DNA from: Batillaria attramentaria
Lineage: Eukaryota > Mollusca > Gastropoda > Batillariidae
DNA length: 64,000 nt
Direction of reading: 5' to 3'
NCBI GenBank assembly: GCA_018292915.2
Contig: JACVVK020000005.1
Coordinates: forward strand, 4,884,001-4,948,000
A program made the translations under genes and the position numbers. Under the pieces are notes generated by a model. It was not told the origin of the DNA. It worked only from the letters and a program-made list of their open reading frames with translations, and made no database searches. Shown piece by piece: positions 12,501 through 25,100 of the stretch (position 1 is its first letter; each line of letters starts with the position of its first letter).

Positions 12501-15500
12501 CTCTTGTTTTACAGTCATTTGGTTTAAAGGGCTTAAAGTAAGTGTCATGAATTTCTGAAGCACGATGGCCATTTTACAGGGGGTTTTTTTTGTTGTTGTT
12601 GTCTTCTGGTGGTGGTTTGAGGTATACAGTATATAGCGGTAATCCAGTTGATAGTTCAGATAGGCTTGTGTTCTTTCATTCTTTTGAAACAGCTAGCTAT
12701 GAAGTGCTTCTCACTGTCTCCCCATTCAAACACTCCCCTACACCCCCCACGACTCCTTCAGGATATGTGTGGCATAATTTTCAAAATATTCATTTTACTG
12801 TTGTTACGGCACGCTTGTGTCAGGGGTGGGGGGGGTAACAGTACAAGAACACAAGTGCATAATGCCACATCTTTACTCGTCATCCAGACTGTAAAAATGG
12901 CGCTGAAGCGGAATGGCCTCGGGCAGCTCGGCTTCCACATCCAGTCAGAAGGCATCGTCACCGACGTGGAGCCCTACGGCTTTGCCTGGGAGGTGGGGCT
13001 CCGCAAGGGGAGCCGTCTGGTTGAAATCTGCAAAGTGGCTACCATCACGCTTTCACATGACCAGATTGTTGACCTGCTCCGCACCTCGGCCGTAGTCAAA
13101 GTTGTGGTTGTGCCTCCTTTGGAGGATGGAACGCCCAGGTGAGACGACATTTTCAGGTTTTTGCGTTTTCTTTGGTGTTGTTCTACAATAGATTATTCAG
13201 TGCGCTTTTTGGCAGATGTTCACTTATTGTGTTTAAAGACCATGCTGCTGCTAGTCGAGTGTGTTTCTCAGTGTTTCTTTTCTTCTATTTAATTTTATTT
13301 TTTGTCCTCCTCTCTTTTGCTTAAAGTCATTTTCCTTAACATCAGCTGGGCACAGTTCAGTTTAGCACAGTGTTCACTGGATAACAAGAGTGTAGATTTC
13401 CCGTCGCTTTCACAAGTCTTAGAGCTGAAAGCTTGAATTTCTGTTTGGGAGAAAAAAAATTAATTATACTGACATGAACTGGCATGAACGCTTTTTTAAA
13501 ACTTTTTTTTTACTGCTTTTTGAAAACATTGATGACATCAGTCTGTGGTGTTCCTGCCAAAAAACATGCATATTTTTCACACATACCATAAGTGAGTTTT
13601 CTCCATTTCCTGTGTATCACCCATGTAGACAGCGCTAGGAATTTTGAAAATCGGTCCCATCAGCGACTACTCCACACTGTCACTCAACAACCTGTGTCAG
13701 AACCGGTCCCACGAGAATTAAAACCAGTGATAAGAATTACACTGCAAATCGACCTAAATCGAGGTAACGATAGCAGTGAGTCCGTCGCAAGAACAAAGAA
13801 GCCCTGGCCAGTGGGGAACAAACTCTTGTTGTGACAGTGATTAACGTTTACTGAAAATGGGAAAAAAATACCCCCCCCTCGCCCCTATCAGAGGCCACAG
13901 TGTTTACCGGTCCTAGCAAATTACAACCGGTCCCTGGGACCGGCAGTTCCAAATTTTTTCCGGTATTCTGGTTTTGCAAACAGTATTTTACCAGTAATTA
14001 CCGGTTAACGCGATCACTGGTAGAACAGCTAAATGTAGTGTTTAACGTTTTACATAAATTACATAAATTTAGTGTTATTACACACATTGAATGTTGTGTT
14101 TGTGTGTGTGCGTGTGTGTTACTTCAGACTATTGACTTACATCTTGGCAGACGAATCATGCTGATACATATATATATATGTTATGTGTATGTCTTGCTTT
14201 CTGCAGGGGATTCATCACCCTCACGTCCCACCTCCCATTCACTTCTCTGGTGTCGCTGCACACCACCCTCTTCTTTGACCAATCACACTCTTTGTCACAC
14301 TACCCACGGGCCAATCAGAGGGGCTCTCTCAGCCTGCCTCAGCTGCCCATCACCTCCACTAGGTATTCAACAGTTGTTTGTACTCAGCTTGATGCCTTCC
14401 TGCCTGCCTGCCTGCCTGCCTCCATCCCTCCCACCCTAACCCCCCCTTGTTGACTTTGGGGGGGGGCCTGCACTCTCTTGACAGATTTGCCTGCAGTTTG
14501 GTAGTACCGCTTGTAGTTCTCTGTTCATTTGGCCCCAGCGCTTGCAGTTTTGCTTTGGTTTTGTTCCTGTAGATGACTTAGTCTCGCCAAATCGGCAGTA
14601 TGGATAGTCAGCAAGTATGCAACCACAAGGTGCGGACAGATTTCTACGTTAAACAGTGTTCCCGGTTACGCACAGACGTGCATGTTTGTTCACACTAAAC
14701 TCTTAAACTGCCGCACAAATTTGAGAGCAGCGCGTCACAGAGGACTCATGTTTTTTTGGCCTTGCCGTGACAAACAGTATTTTTCCAACACTTTCCAAAA
14801 CCGATCTGTAACTAGCAGCGGACACTTGGGGCATCGCATTTTCGCCGAGTCATTGTGCATAACAGACAGAATGTGATCGGCTTAAGCACTCTGGGACATT
14901 TTTTGTCCAGTCATAATGCTCTGTATGGTAAGCATGCTGGTTCCTTGCATTGGCGATTCGCTATGGCTGACGTGATACAATTCACATACATCTCTCCTAC
15001 CTGAATGCTTTGTTAACAACAACAACAAATGGTTTTGACTTTCAGACTTTTTTTTAACATCAAAAGACCATGGACCCTCAACATTTACAAAAGGACACTC
15101 AAAAATATTGGGATCGGGTCCCAAGGACCCTGGTATTCTCGAATCATAGGGAACACTGGATACAGAATTCACATGTATTTGCACAGTATATTTGCATGGA
15201 TAGAGACTGTGGCCTTTTCCTACAGCAGATGCGTACATGTATTCTTTTATCTCGGCCTTTAGCTCGGCATGTCCAAATCAGATCAAATAAACTTTATTAT
15301 GTCTTAAATGACAACTTGTTCTTTTGATATATTAAAGTTTATCTGATCTGATTATGATACCCATGTAATGTACTATCAGTACTCTTGTCTGCCTCAGTTG
15401 AGGTGAAGAGTAGCAGTTCAAAAAAGAAATTCATCGGACAGGAAGTTGATGTGGCGACCTGAGAGTGCTGTGTAGTAGAGAATAGAAAACAACAACAAAA

Positions 15501-15599
15501 GTTTCAAAAAGTAAAAAAACAAAAAAACAAACAAAAAAAACCTACATGTATAAACAACAACAAAATTCACCATTTTCACCAGTATGCCTTTAACAGTCT

Positions 15600-15662
<63 letters not shown>

Positions 15663-16437
15663 AGGCCTGGCAGGATTTCACGTTTTGCACCTTGTGTGAG
15701 GTCACTTGTGCTGGAGTTTTTTGGGATTTGTTTGTGTGTGTGTGTTGTACACTCTGCACTGCCCTTCCCTCACCCACCACATCTCACAGTTCCAATCTGT
15801 TCATAAGGTGTCAGATCGTCTGACAGAGGCTTTGCGTTGTTCCCGCTCAGCTGCGTTGCTACCTGCCTGCATTTCGTGCATTATTTTGCAGATTTTTCAT
15901 GTTGAACATAGGTTTCATGTGCCCCTGTGTGTGTGTGTGTGTCTTAATTTTCATTTGAATGTGTTTATTTCATGCCTTTGGCTTGTGTAGATAGACCAGT
16001 AATACTTTGCTGTTTCTGTTGGTCACTTCACAGTTGTGGTGATTGCACTTTGGTGCACGTTTTGTTTGTGTGGATTGACCCACCAGAAAGTGTTTTTATG
16101 TACATGTACTTAGGGTAATCAGATTACTTCAGGCTTGGGAATTTTCAGTTATTTAGCAGTTTTCAGCAGAATTTCCGATCCTTTCAGCCCCATAAAACCT
16201 AAGTTTCAGCCAAAGAAAAGGAATAGGGCAAAAGGTTGCACATGCAGTCACCTATTGTGATACATTTAATGGCGTATGGGGCAGTCTGACTTAATTTTTG
16301 AAGACATACATGTCAATACCAGGCAGTATTTTACTTTTGGGTACCAGGAGATACTACTAAATGCCTTTAGAAATGCTAAAATTTATTTGTTTTCTTAAGT
16401 AGGACGTTGCCCCCGTGGTCCCCCAGCAGTGCACTGC

Positions 16438-16496
<59 letters not shown>

Positions 16497-18060
16497 CCCA
16501 ATTGAGTTTCCCAAGTCCTGCAGTTGGATTTTCCCCCTGGGGATTTGAACATTTTTACAGTACACTGTAACTGTACATGTACAGTATTTACTGTTGAATG
16601 TGGGGAGGCTGTGTAGGTTGAAACCCAAGGAAGGACTTCTGTGCTGTACATTATGAATCGCTTGTAGGTTACTGGTAGTTATGCTTTGGTTTACTTTCAT
16701 AGGCCTGTGTAAAAAACAACAACAACAACAACAAAAAACCTTATCATTGTTAGGCAGGTGTATATGGTGCTCAGTACTTCCCCAGTCAAATTGGCATGTT
16801 GGGAGATAAGCATGCGTCTGTATGTAGTACACTGTATGAGCATATATCATGACATGTATATGCTTAGAACTACAAGTTTTGGTGAGTGTCAGGTTACTTT
16901 AGACAAATGTGCAGTACACGTATAATTATAAAAAATCATACCCATGTGTATAGCTTGTTGAGAATGTATGCTGCATTTTGCAGCTCCGCCTACAATAGTA
17001 CAGCATGATGGAGTGGGGGGGGGGGGGGTCTTGGTTGCACGTACATGTTGAGTGCAGTTCTTGTGACTTGATGTGATTACGTGCGCCACTGCATTAGCAC
17101 AGAAAGTGCATTGTGATTAAAATTATTTGCGTCATCTGCGCACATTCATTACATGCTTCATTGATAAAATCTGTCAATGCGTGAGGTTTTGCACAGACAA
17201 GCATTGTAACAGTACATCCCAACCAGAATGCACTGCGTTGCACCATCATGTGACTCATTGGAAAACTGGGATGTAATTGTTTACTTTTGTGTCTAAGTTT
17301 CCGTGTGAACCATCGTTTGAATTTCCACAGATTGCCTTTAATATATCAGGCATTAGACCAGCAACAAACCATACAAACAACAGCCGAAGTATGCAATAAT
17401 TCCATGTGATAGCGTGGTGTAAAGTAGGACATGCCGTGTTGCCGTAGGAAGGCAGTTTGCATTAATTTCACGCAAAAGCAAGGCGTTAACATCAGACATC
17501 GTTGTTTTGCAGAGGCGATGGCAAGCCAGCCATGTCTGGAAGCCGCACCAGCATCAACACGGCCACGGCCACACCGTCCTCCCACACCAACAACAACAGC
17601 ACCAACAACTACTACGAACCTGCTCCACAACGCCACACACCGGCCACCGTCAACGCCAGCACTGGCCACGGCTACTCGGACTCCACGTTGTCTTCGGGAC
17701 GAGGTTCTGATGACGGGAGGGGGTCCTCGTACTACAGCCACTCCCGGCAGGAGTCGGACATTTACGGGTCCAGTCACGGCAGCCATGACGGCCATCTGAG
17801 TTCCGGGGACGAGCTGCACTCCCGGAATGGTTCTCACGACAGCTCGGACTACTCGCTGACCAGTAAGTCAGAAATGATTTCTTCTTGTAACACCATCCCC
17901 CCCCCCCCCCCCTGCATTTGGTTGCGGCGCATGTGTGTTGTGTCTTTGTAACAGAGTGGGTAGTGTGTAGTTTCTCTCTTTCAGAGTTACACGCGCACAC
18001 ACACATGCGTGCATACACACACACCTTCACACACCCATGTGCACTCTCTCGCGCGCGCAC

Positions 18061-18114
<54 letters not shown>

Positions 18115-19039
18115 AGGCATGAGTGTTTTTTTTCAGCCGCTGCCCCTAGGCCAATTTCCACCGTTTTGTTGTTGTTTTTTTTGTTCCGCAGTCGAGGTGA
18201 AAAAAAAATTGGAACAAGCAGGAGAGTTTATCAGTACACTGTATCACGTATCATTCAGGCATGATTTCTTGCAGTCCTTAGGCTAGTTTCCGCTGTTTTT
18301 TGTGTACATAACTTCATTGTTTTTCCCATGCTTTCACAGAAAAAAACAACAACAAACACACACACAAAAATAAACGGGCAGAAAAAAGAGTTGGACGTGC
18401 AGGACAATCTGCCCAGCCCCCCTGGTTTTGAGGCGCACGTCACCGCCGTTTCCTCTTTTTCTTTATAACAGACTGTTTTCCTCTTTTTGTGGTGGGGACT
18501 GGGAGAACTCATGCCTGATGTGGTCTGTTCACCTCCTTTTCAGTTCCTTTCCCTGTTTTCCATTTTCTGTGGCCTGTTCGGATTTCTTCAAGATGGAGTA
18601 CAGCTGTGTAAATGGCAAGAAGGGGAAAGAAAAGTTGTACGCTGCTTTAGAGTAGAAATGGTCTCCCAGGGGATGAAACCTTGGAACTCACAAAACAGTT
18701 GCATACAGGTTCAGAAAAAAAAAAAAACACCTGATGTATGTTTTACTGCTTCTCTCTTTATTTTTTTCTTTTTCCAAAATTTAAAAAAAAAATCCATTAT
18801 CTCCTCCCCGGGCCACTCCTCCCCCCCCCCCAACTCCTCAGTGATGGCACTTAATACTGTTCATTTTCCTCGTTTCATTTAGAAGGTCAGGTAATGATAC
18901 TAGGTGTGTACTTACACTGTAGCAGTATATTTTTGCTACACCTGGTTGATCGCCGCCAGTTGTAAGGGATGTCTTCCTGATTAAAGCAAACCAGTGATGC
19001 ATAACGGCCACATACATCCATTTTCACTTGCCTGCGTGA

Positions 19040-19088
<49 letters not shown>

Positions 19089-19126
19089 CGCGCGCGTGCG
19101 TGCGTGCGTGTGTAAGAAAGAGAGAA

Positions 19127-19185
<59 letters not shown>

Positions 19186-21178
19186 AATCACAAGAGTGAG
19201 GGATGTTGCACTCGACCAACATGTCACACGGAAGACCGACAGGTGTCGGTCAACCTGTTGGTAACGCTACTTCACTCATCATACCCACGGTAGTGGAGCG
19301 CGAGGCGAAAAGTATACATATCTAGTCAGCATGCGTGCGCGACCTGCAGCGTTCGCCATAGATTGTGAGAGAGGAACATTAAACATTGACAAACCAGCAA
19401 CACACAAGTGTTTGCTGTGACCCAAACATTTCTATCATGTCTATTCACAGCAGCAAAAATGAAAAAAAAAAAAAAATACAGCGTAAGCGGAGCCGTGAAA
19501 GGGAGTGGGGTGGGGGATGTGGGGCGGATCGGAGCGGGAGGGGGGGGGGGGGGGTAGTTAACGTTGAGGGGTCAGAGATGTCAACACAGGCACGCGGCCA
19601 TACACAGAGTCAAACTTCAGCTCCAGCTAGCAATGTAGCTCTGTTCCCTGCCGGGCCCAAAACCGCAGGTATGTGTGTATGTAAGCCAACAGAAGGGAAG
19701 AGGGTGGGGGTAGGGGCTGCCAAGAGAAACGACAAATCGTCCGTCAGTGTTGTGACAGCTTCTTCTGGGGGGCATACGTGATTTGCTCTCTCTTTAGGGG
19801 CAGGTTGTTTAGCCTGAGTGCCCTCGGCTTCTTAAGACTTTGGGTTCACTCAACGCTGTCCCAGGCCATACACAAGTCACAGTTCAGATGAGGAATGAGA
19901 CAAGGGTGCCTAGCGGCGATTGTCATGTGCGATGGAATTCCTGGAGAGGTTACGGACATGAACTTTTGACTCTGTGACTTTTATCGTGGGCTGGCGACAG
20001 AGCCTTGCAGTGTTTTAGATAAGTGGCGTGACTGTATGATACTTACGTATTATGCTGTGATTTCAAGTTGTGTGGCGCTGCGCCCTGTGTTGGCTTTTGC
20101 GAAGGGAACTTGGTTCATTGGAATTTTATTATCCTGTGCGCTTCTGTTGGGATTACAGTTCAGCCTTCGCCTCTTGAGCTCAAAAGGGTGGGTTCCGTTG
20201 TAGGTTTATTGCTTACGGTATCACTGTCAGTGCCCCTGCCAAACTGTAAGCGGTATATTTATAATTATTGTAGCATTAGCAGTAATATAGCACGTAGGTT
20301 TGGCACAGACACCAACAGTATGTGACTCAGCACAGGTTTCAAATTTTCTTCAAGACTCTGTTTTTGTTGTTGTCGGGTTTTGTTGTTGTTGTTTTTTGTA
20401 CATCCGGGGTGATTTTTGTTAATTGTGGAATGGGGGTGGGGCAGTGGCCCTAGTTTGAATACCAAGTACACATGTATGTTGATGATCTGCCCTTTGTTCT
20501 CTATTCGCCTGGTATTTACACTTTTACATACTTCGTTTCGCCACATCTACAAGTTCATTGATAGATACTCCGCTGTTCGTGTACGGCTGTGTGTGTACAT
20601 TATAATTCATGACCCCAGTTCAGAGGTAAGCAATCACACCACAAGTTTATATTTTTGCCAAAGGCATTTTTCCATGAGTGCAAGAGATCATGTTGTTTTG
20701 TTCTCTAGGATAATGTGTGTCATTCTGACGTCACTGTACACACAAGCATATATATATAGCAGTGCGTGTTCCTTCTGTTGCATGCATGCGCATGCTCAGA
20801 CACACACGCAAACACACATACACACCTGCGCGTGCACGCAGATTTGGTGTGCAGTACATTGCCCAATGCTTCTCTAGGAGCCAAAAGGACTAAACTAACT
20901 AAACATTGCTCTGCTAGTAGGAATTGCACTTCTTCGACCTTGAATTTGAAACGTCTGTCTGTTGCACCACTAACAGCGTCCCGTGAGCTACAGATGTTTT
21001 TCATTTGATTACCAGATAAATGAATTTTACCGCTGGGTAATTGAGTGCTGTGTGGCAGCTGTGGAGAATATGTTGCACAGGTCTGCATTAGCGTTGCTTT
21101 AGGTCTTGGACAGTCAGTCACTGTTTCAGAGTAGTGACAGGTTCATTATGTCAGTTTGATTGAGGTCTTGTTGTTTCG

Positions 21179-21226
<48 letters not shown>

Positions 21227-22079
21227 TTGTGTGTCCTTTCAAATTTGTGGGGTTTTGGGTTGTTTTTTTATGTGATGGTGTTTTGTGTGTGTGTGTTTTT
21301 GTTTTTTGTTGTTGTTTTTTTGTTGTTGTTTTTGTAAGAGGGTGGCGGGTCTCATGGTGTCTCTTAATTGCTCATAAAATCAGTGACACCTACATGTGAT
21401 GGTGTTTTTTGACTTTCCCCTCACATCCTGTTTTTGCAGGTGTTGGACGAAGAGGGATAGGTAGCAGTGGACGCCAACCGCAGGTGAGTCTTTGAGAATT
21501 GGTGTTCAGTTTTTGATACAAATGCACACCATGCGCATTCTCAAAACAGTGGTCACGAGGGTGTACTTGCATAGGCATGAGGAAAACAAGGAGTTGGCTG
21601 TGTGTGTTGGCAAAGATGCATACTTCAGAACTGACTTTTTTTTTTTTTTGCTTTAACAGTTTTTATTCATTTTGAACAAATAGAAAATGCACTCACATAA
21701 TTTCCACGAGGCCGAGCACAACAAATTTAAAACTTATAAATGTGCTCATAGGTACAAAAAAAACAAACATTTGCGGCGGAGGCGTCAGATACAGTATTAT
21801 GTTAAGACAGATTTGGAAAGAAGTGATAGGAGGAAAGGGGATAGAGAGAATGGCTAATAAGTACAGTACAAAGAAAAATGCAGTGGGACTGTGTCTGCGA
21901 CGGTGGCAGCGGGCCGGCACTGACATTTCAGAACGTGCATATCAGAGTACTGCAAGTATAAACCTCATAATCTTTAAAGTCATGTTTAATGCATATTTTA
22001 ATCTTGACATTTCCATTAAAACAGTAATGACTTAAACTGAAAGTTTGTCTTGTTTATGAAGTTGGGTGCTGTTGGGTTG

Positions 22080-22117
<38 letters not shown>

Positions 22118-25100
22118 TGGACATTAGGCTGTTGTTTTATTTATTTAATTTTTTTAAAAACTGGTACTGTTGTGTTGTTTTTTGTGCGTATTTTGTTATT
22201 GTCTTGTGCATTTGCTAGTCTGTGCTTTTTCTCGTTGACCTCAAGTACTGTATGACCGTTCTGTACACAAGGTGGCATCACGTCGAGTGGAGGCGAACTA
22301 CCACAGCATGGAGAGCTCGACCCCTGGCACCTACCTCACCAGCACAGAGAGCATCTACAGCGCTGTGTCGCAACACTCCAACTACCCAGGTGAGGGGGAG
22401 GGGGAACCTTGTGTTAATGTGTTCAGTCGACTTCATGCTTAACTTTTTCATTTACTGTCAGCGTGGACTCTTTATCTCACATGTTTTTATTGTCAGCTCA
22501 GAAATGAAAGAAATATGACTGTCTTCTGCACCATATTGGTACTTTCATTTCCGTGCTGACAATAAGTACGTGCTGAAGTAATGCGGGTGACCATCTCGTT
22601 TTTTTCTCCAGGGTCAGGGGTTGCTCCATAGGAAAAATAAATCGTAAATATTTACATGGGGCTTTCAAGAGTGCAGCTCCTTGCCTCTGGAACAACTTGC
22701 CAGCTCACCTCAAGTCAGGTTCTGCATCAGTCATGACCTTCAGGGGGAACCTCAAGACGCACCTTTTCTCTCAGTTCTAATTCTCTCCCCCCCCCCCCCC
22801 CCCCCCCCACCTCCCGACCCCAAAGGCGCCGTGACCATGCTTACTGCATGGAAGTTTTCTTGTAGCACTATACAAATGGCCAATCATCATCATCATCATC
22901 ATCATATCTTTTGGTGGCTGGACTGAAATTAATATGATGTTAAGGACATAACGACATAACATAATAAGGACTAACGCTCCATGAAAATAATAATATACAT
23001 CTTGCAATCGGCACAATGCACCAGGCGGGTGTCAGTCGAAATTGTCCAATTCAAACTCAACAACTCATCCCATCAAGTAAAGATAAATGCTGCTCTCTGC
23101 TGAATACATGTACTTCGTGGTGCAGAACACTGATGTAGCGGCATCTGCTTGACGACCTAATTATGGCTGCTCTTCGTTGAGGAAAAAAAAGACTTTGGCT
23201 GCCTTTGTTTGAGCCGCTGTGTTGCATTTTGTCATCTATGTTATCACCAAGGAGTAGTGGGCTTTGAGCGCTGTTCATGTGTGGCAGATGCTGCATGCAT
23301 ACATGTGGTTGCTTTGACAAGTTGATGGTGTCTGAGTGAACACATTTCACTGATAGTTCAGAGCAGGCAGTAGAGAGCTGAAACATTACCTCATCAGGGA
23401 TCATTTTGTGTGCATCTGTGCACTGTTTTGTGTTCGGAAAGGGTCGGAAGCTTTCAGCACTAGCAGATGGTGGTAGTTCTTGTTGCTGGTGTAACTTCTG
23501 TTCCCTGTTCTTCTTCTGCTTTCCCACCACGCACTTGTGGAAAATATGTGCTACAAATGCTGACTTGGGGCATCAGTCTGAGATATTCCCCCCCACCACC
23601 CCAAGCCCCCCCACTTCATCCCTAGGCTCATTCCCATCCCCCCTCCCCCCCCCCTTCACCCCACCCTGCTTCCCACCCCCTTCAATACTGTCCTTTCCCC
23701 TGTTAACATGTACTAAACAAACTGTTCAACGTTTTCTGTTGCTGTGTGAACTAGGCCTGTTTGTGTAATTTGTCCATCACTGTCAAGGATACATCATATC
23801 TGGCGGATGTGGCAGTCTGATTGGATTGAATAGTGTTGAGCTGGACTGTTCAGTTTGGGTAGCTGCCCATTACGGCTGCCTCCAATCTCATTTTGTGGCA
23901 TGGGATGTTAAACCCATACGCCAGCCAAGTCATTTGCGTGTTTAACAGATGTGTCTTTCTGTACACAGGACAGAGGCGTCAGTTTGCCACGATGGAGTAC
24001 ACACCAGGGAGTATGCCGGCAACCGGCAACATTGCCCTGGAGCTGCTGAAACAGACGCAGAACACAAAATACCTCCTGGGCCAGGAACCACCTGTCTCCG
24101 CCCAAAACTCCGCCAGCACCACTCCTGGTCTTGGTCAGATCAGTGAAGGAGCTGCCTACGGTGGGATGGCCCCGCCTCAGGCGCCGCCACCTGGTGGGGC
24201 AGGTGTGAGGCAGGACGGACAACGGTTTACCAGCAGAGGTCAGGAAGCTTGTGTTGTTGACACATAATGTACTGACACAGGGGAATTCCCCATTCTTCCA
24301 GGTCTCTTCACACCACCCTTCTTCTCGTGTTTGCTTTCATGGTTGATTGAGATGTTATTGTACCTCAAGTTTGCTGGCATTTTTATTGTTAAATGTGTTT
24401 GCGGACAGACAGTGTGCACGCTGAACCTCCAGTGTTGGGCTTCTTTGGGCCGGGGATTAGGTTCCTGTGTAACTCACTTGTACAAATTGTGTTAAGGGGG
24501 GGCTTGTGATGGAGAGTTTCAGAGTAGAGAGATTAAAGGAGGTCTGTAATTTCAGCAGTCAGGGTTACGCCGAAGACTTGAGTTGATGGTATTTTTCTGT
24601 GAGTTGCTGTGGTGGTTAGTTTTTTCAGTGTGGCATATTATCAGCAAGTCTTGAGTTTAAAATTAGAGACACAGTTCAGTTGACCAACATACAATGTTGA
24701 ACTCCAGTTTTCTTACATACTTCTTTTCTTCATTACTTTGACTGAATGGTTCTGCTGCTGCAGATGACACATACCCCCGTCGCAAAGAATCTTCCCAAGT
24801 GCGGAAGGGTTATAGCGGAAAGAAGCACCTGGACTCATCACCCATGAGCAGTAACAACAGCAGTCCCCGGTCTTCAAGCAAGTGAGTGCAGTCCCTTGTT
24901 TTCCATCCCACACCCATGAACATTTTTTGTCGTCTGTCACACGATGTAGAGCACTATCAGTAGATATGGCTAAGGTTTTGTACATTTGCTGCTGGAGTGT
25001 TGTGTGTATTTCAGTATCTGCATTTTCTTATAATGGTTGTTCGTATCGCAGTCAGATAGTTGCAAAGAGTTTGCTCTTCAGTTGTTGAATTGATTGAGTG

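Larger units (their letters stand above)
14363..17512 (+). other. SIPA1L intron 14 (3150 bp)
   Basis: No further exon seen. Contents: an inverted-repeat hairpin (15276-15353), a 62-base poly-G run (15600-15661), a dispersed repeat with an inverted relative near PIGH (16130-16423), and a GT run (16440-16494). Confidence 0.6.
17863..21439 (+). other. SIPA1L intron 15 (3577 bp)
   Basis: No exon supported. Contents: a poly-C run (17899-17912), CA and GT/GA microsatellites (18050-18111, 19041-19172), GT run 21182-21224, and A- or T-rich runs. The long stretch 19200-21150 shows no repeat or coding signal I recognise. Confidence 0.55.

Noticed and set aside
13620..14030. Possible transposon with repeated ACCGGT motifs in SIPA1L intron 13
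   Set aside because: Internal direct similarity (aatcggtccc, accggtccc) is visible, but no convincing ends or target duplication could be found.
17650..18120. - strand open frame overlapping SIPA1L exon 15
   Set aside because: Shadow of the real exon continued into a CA microsatellite.
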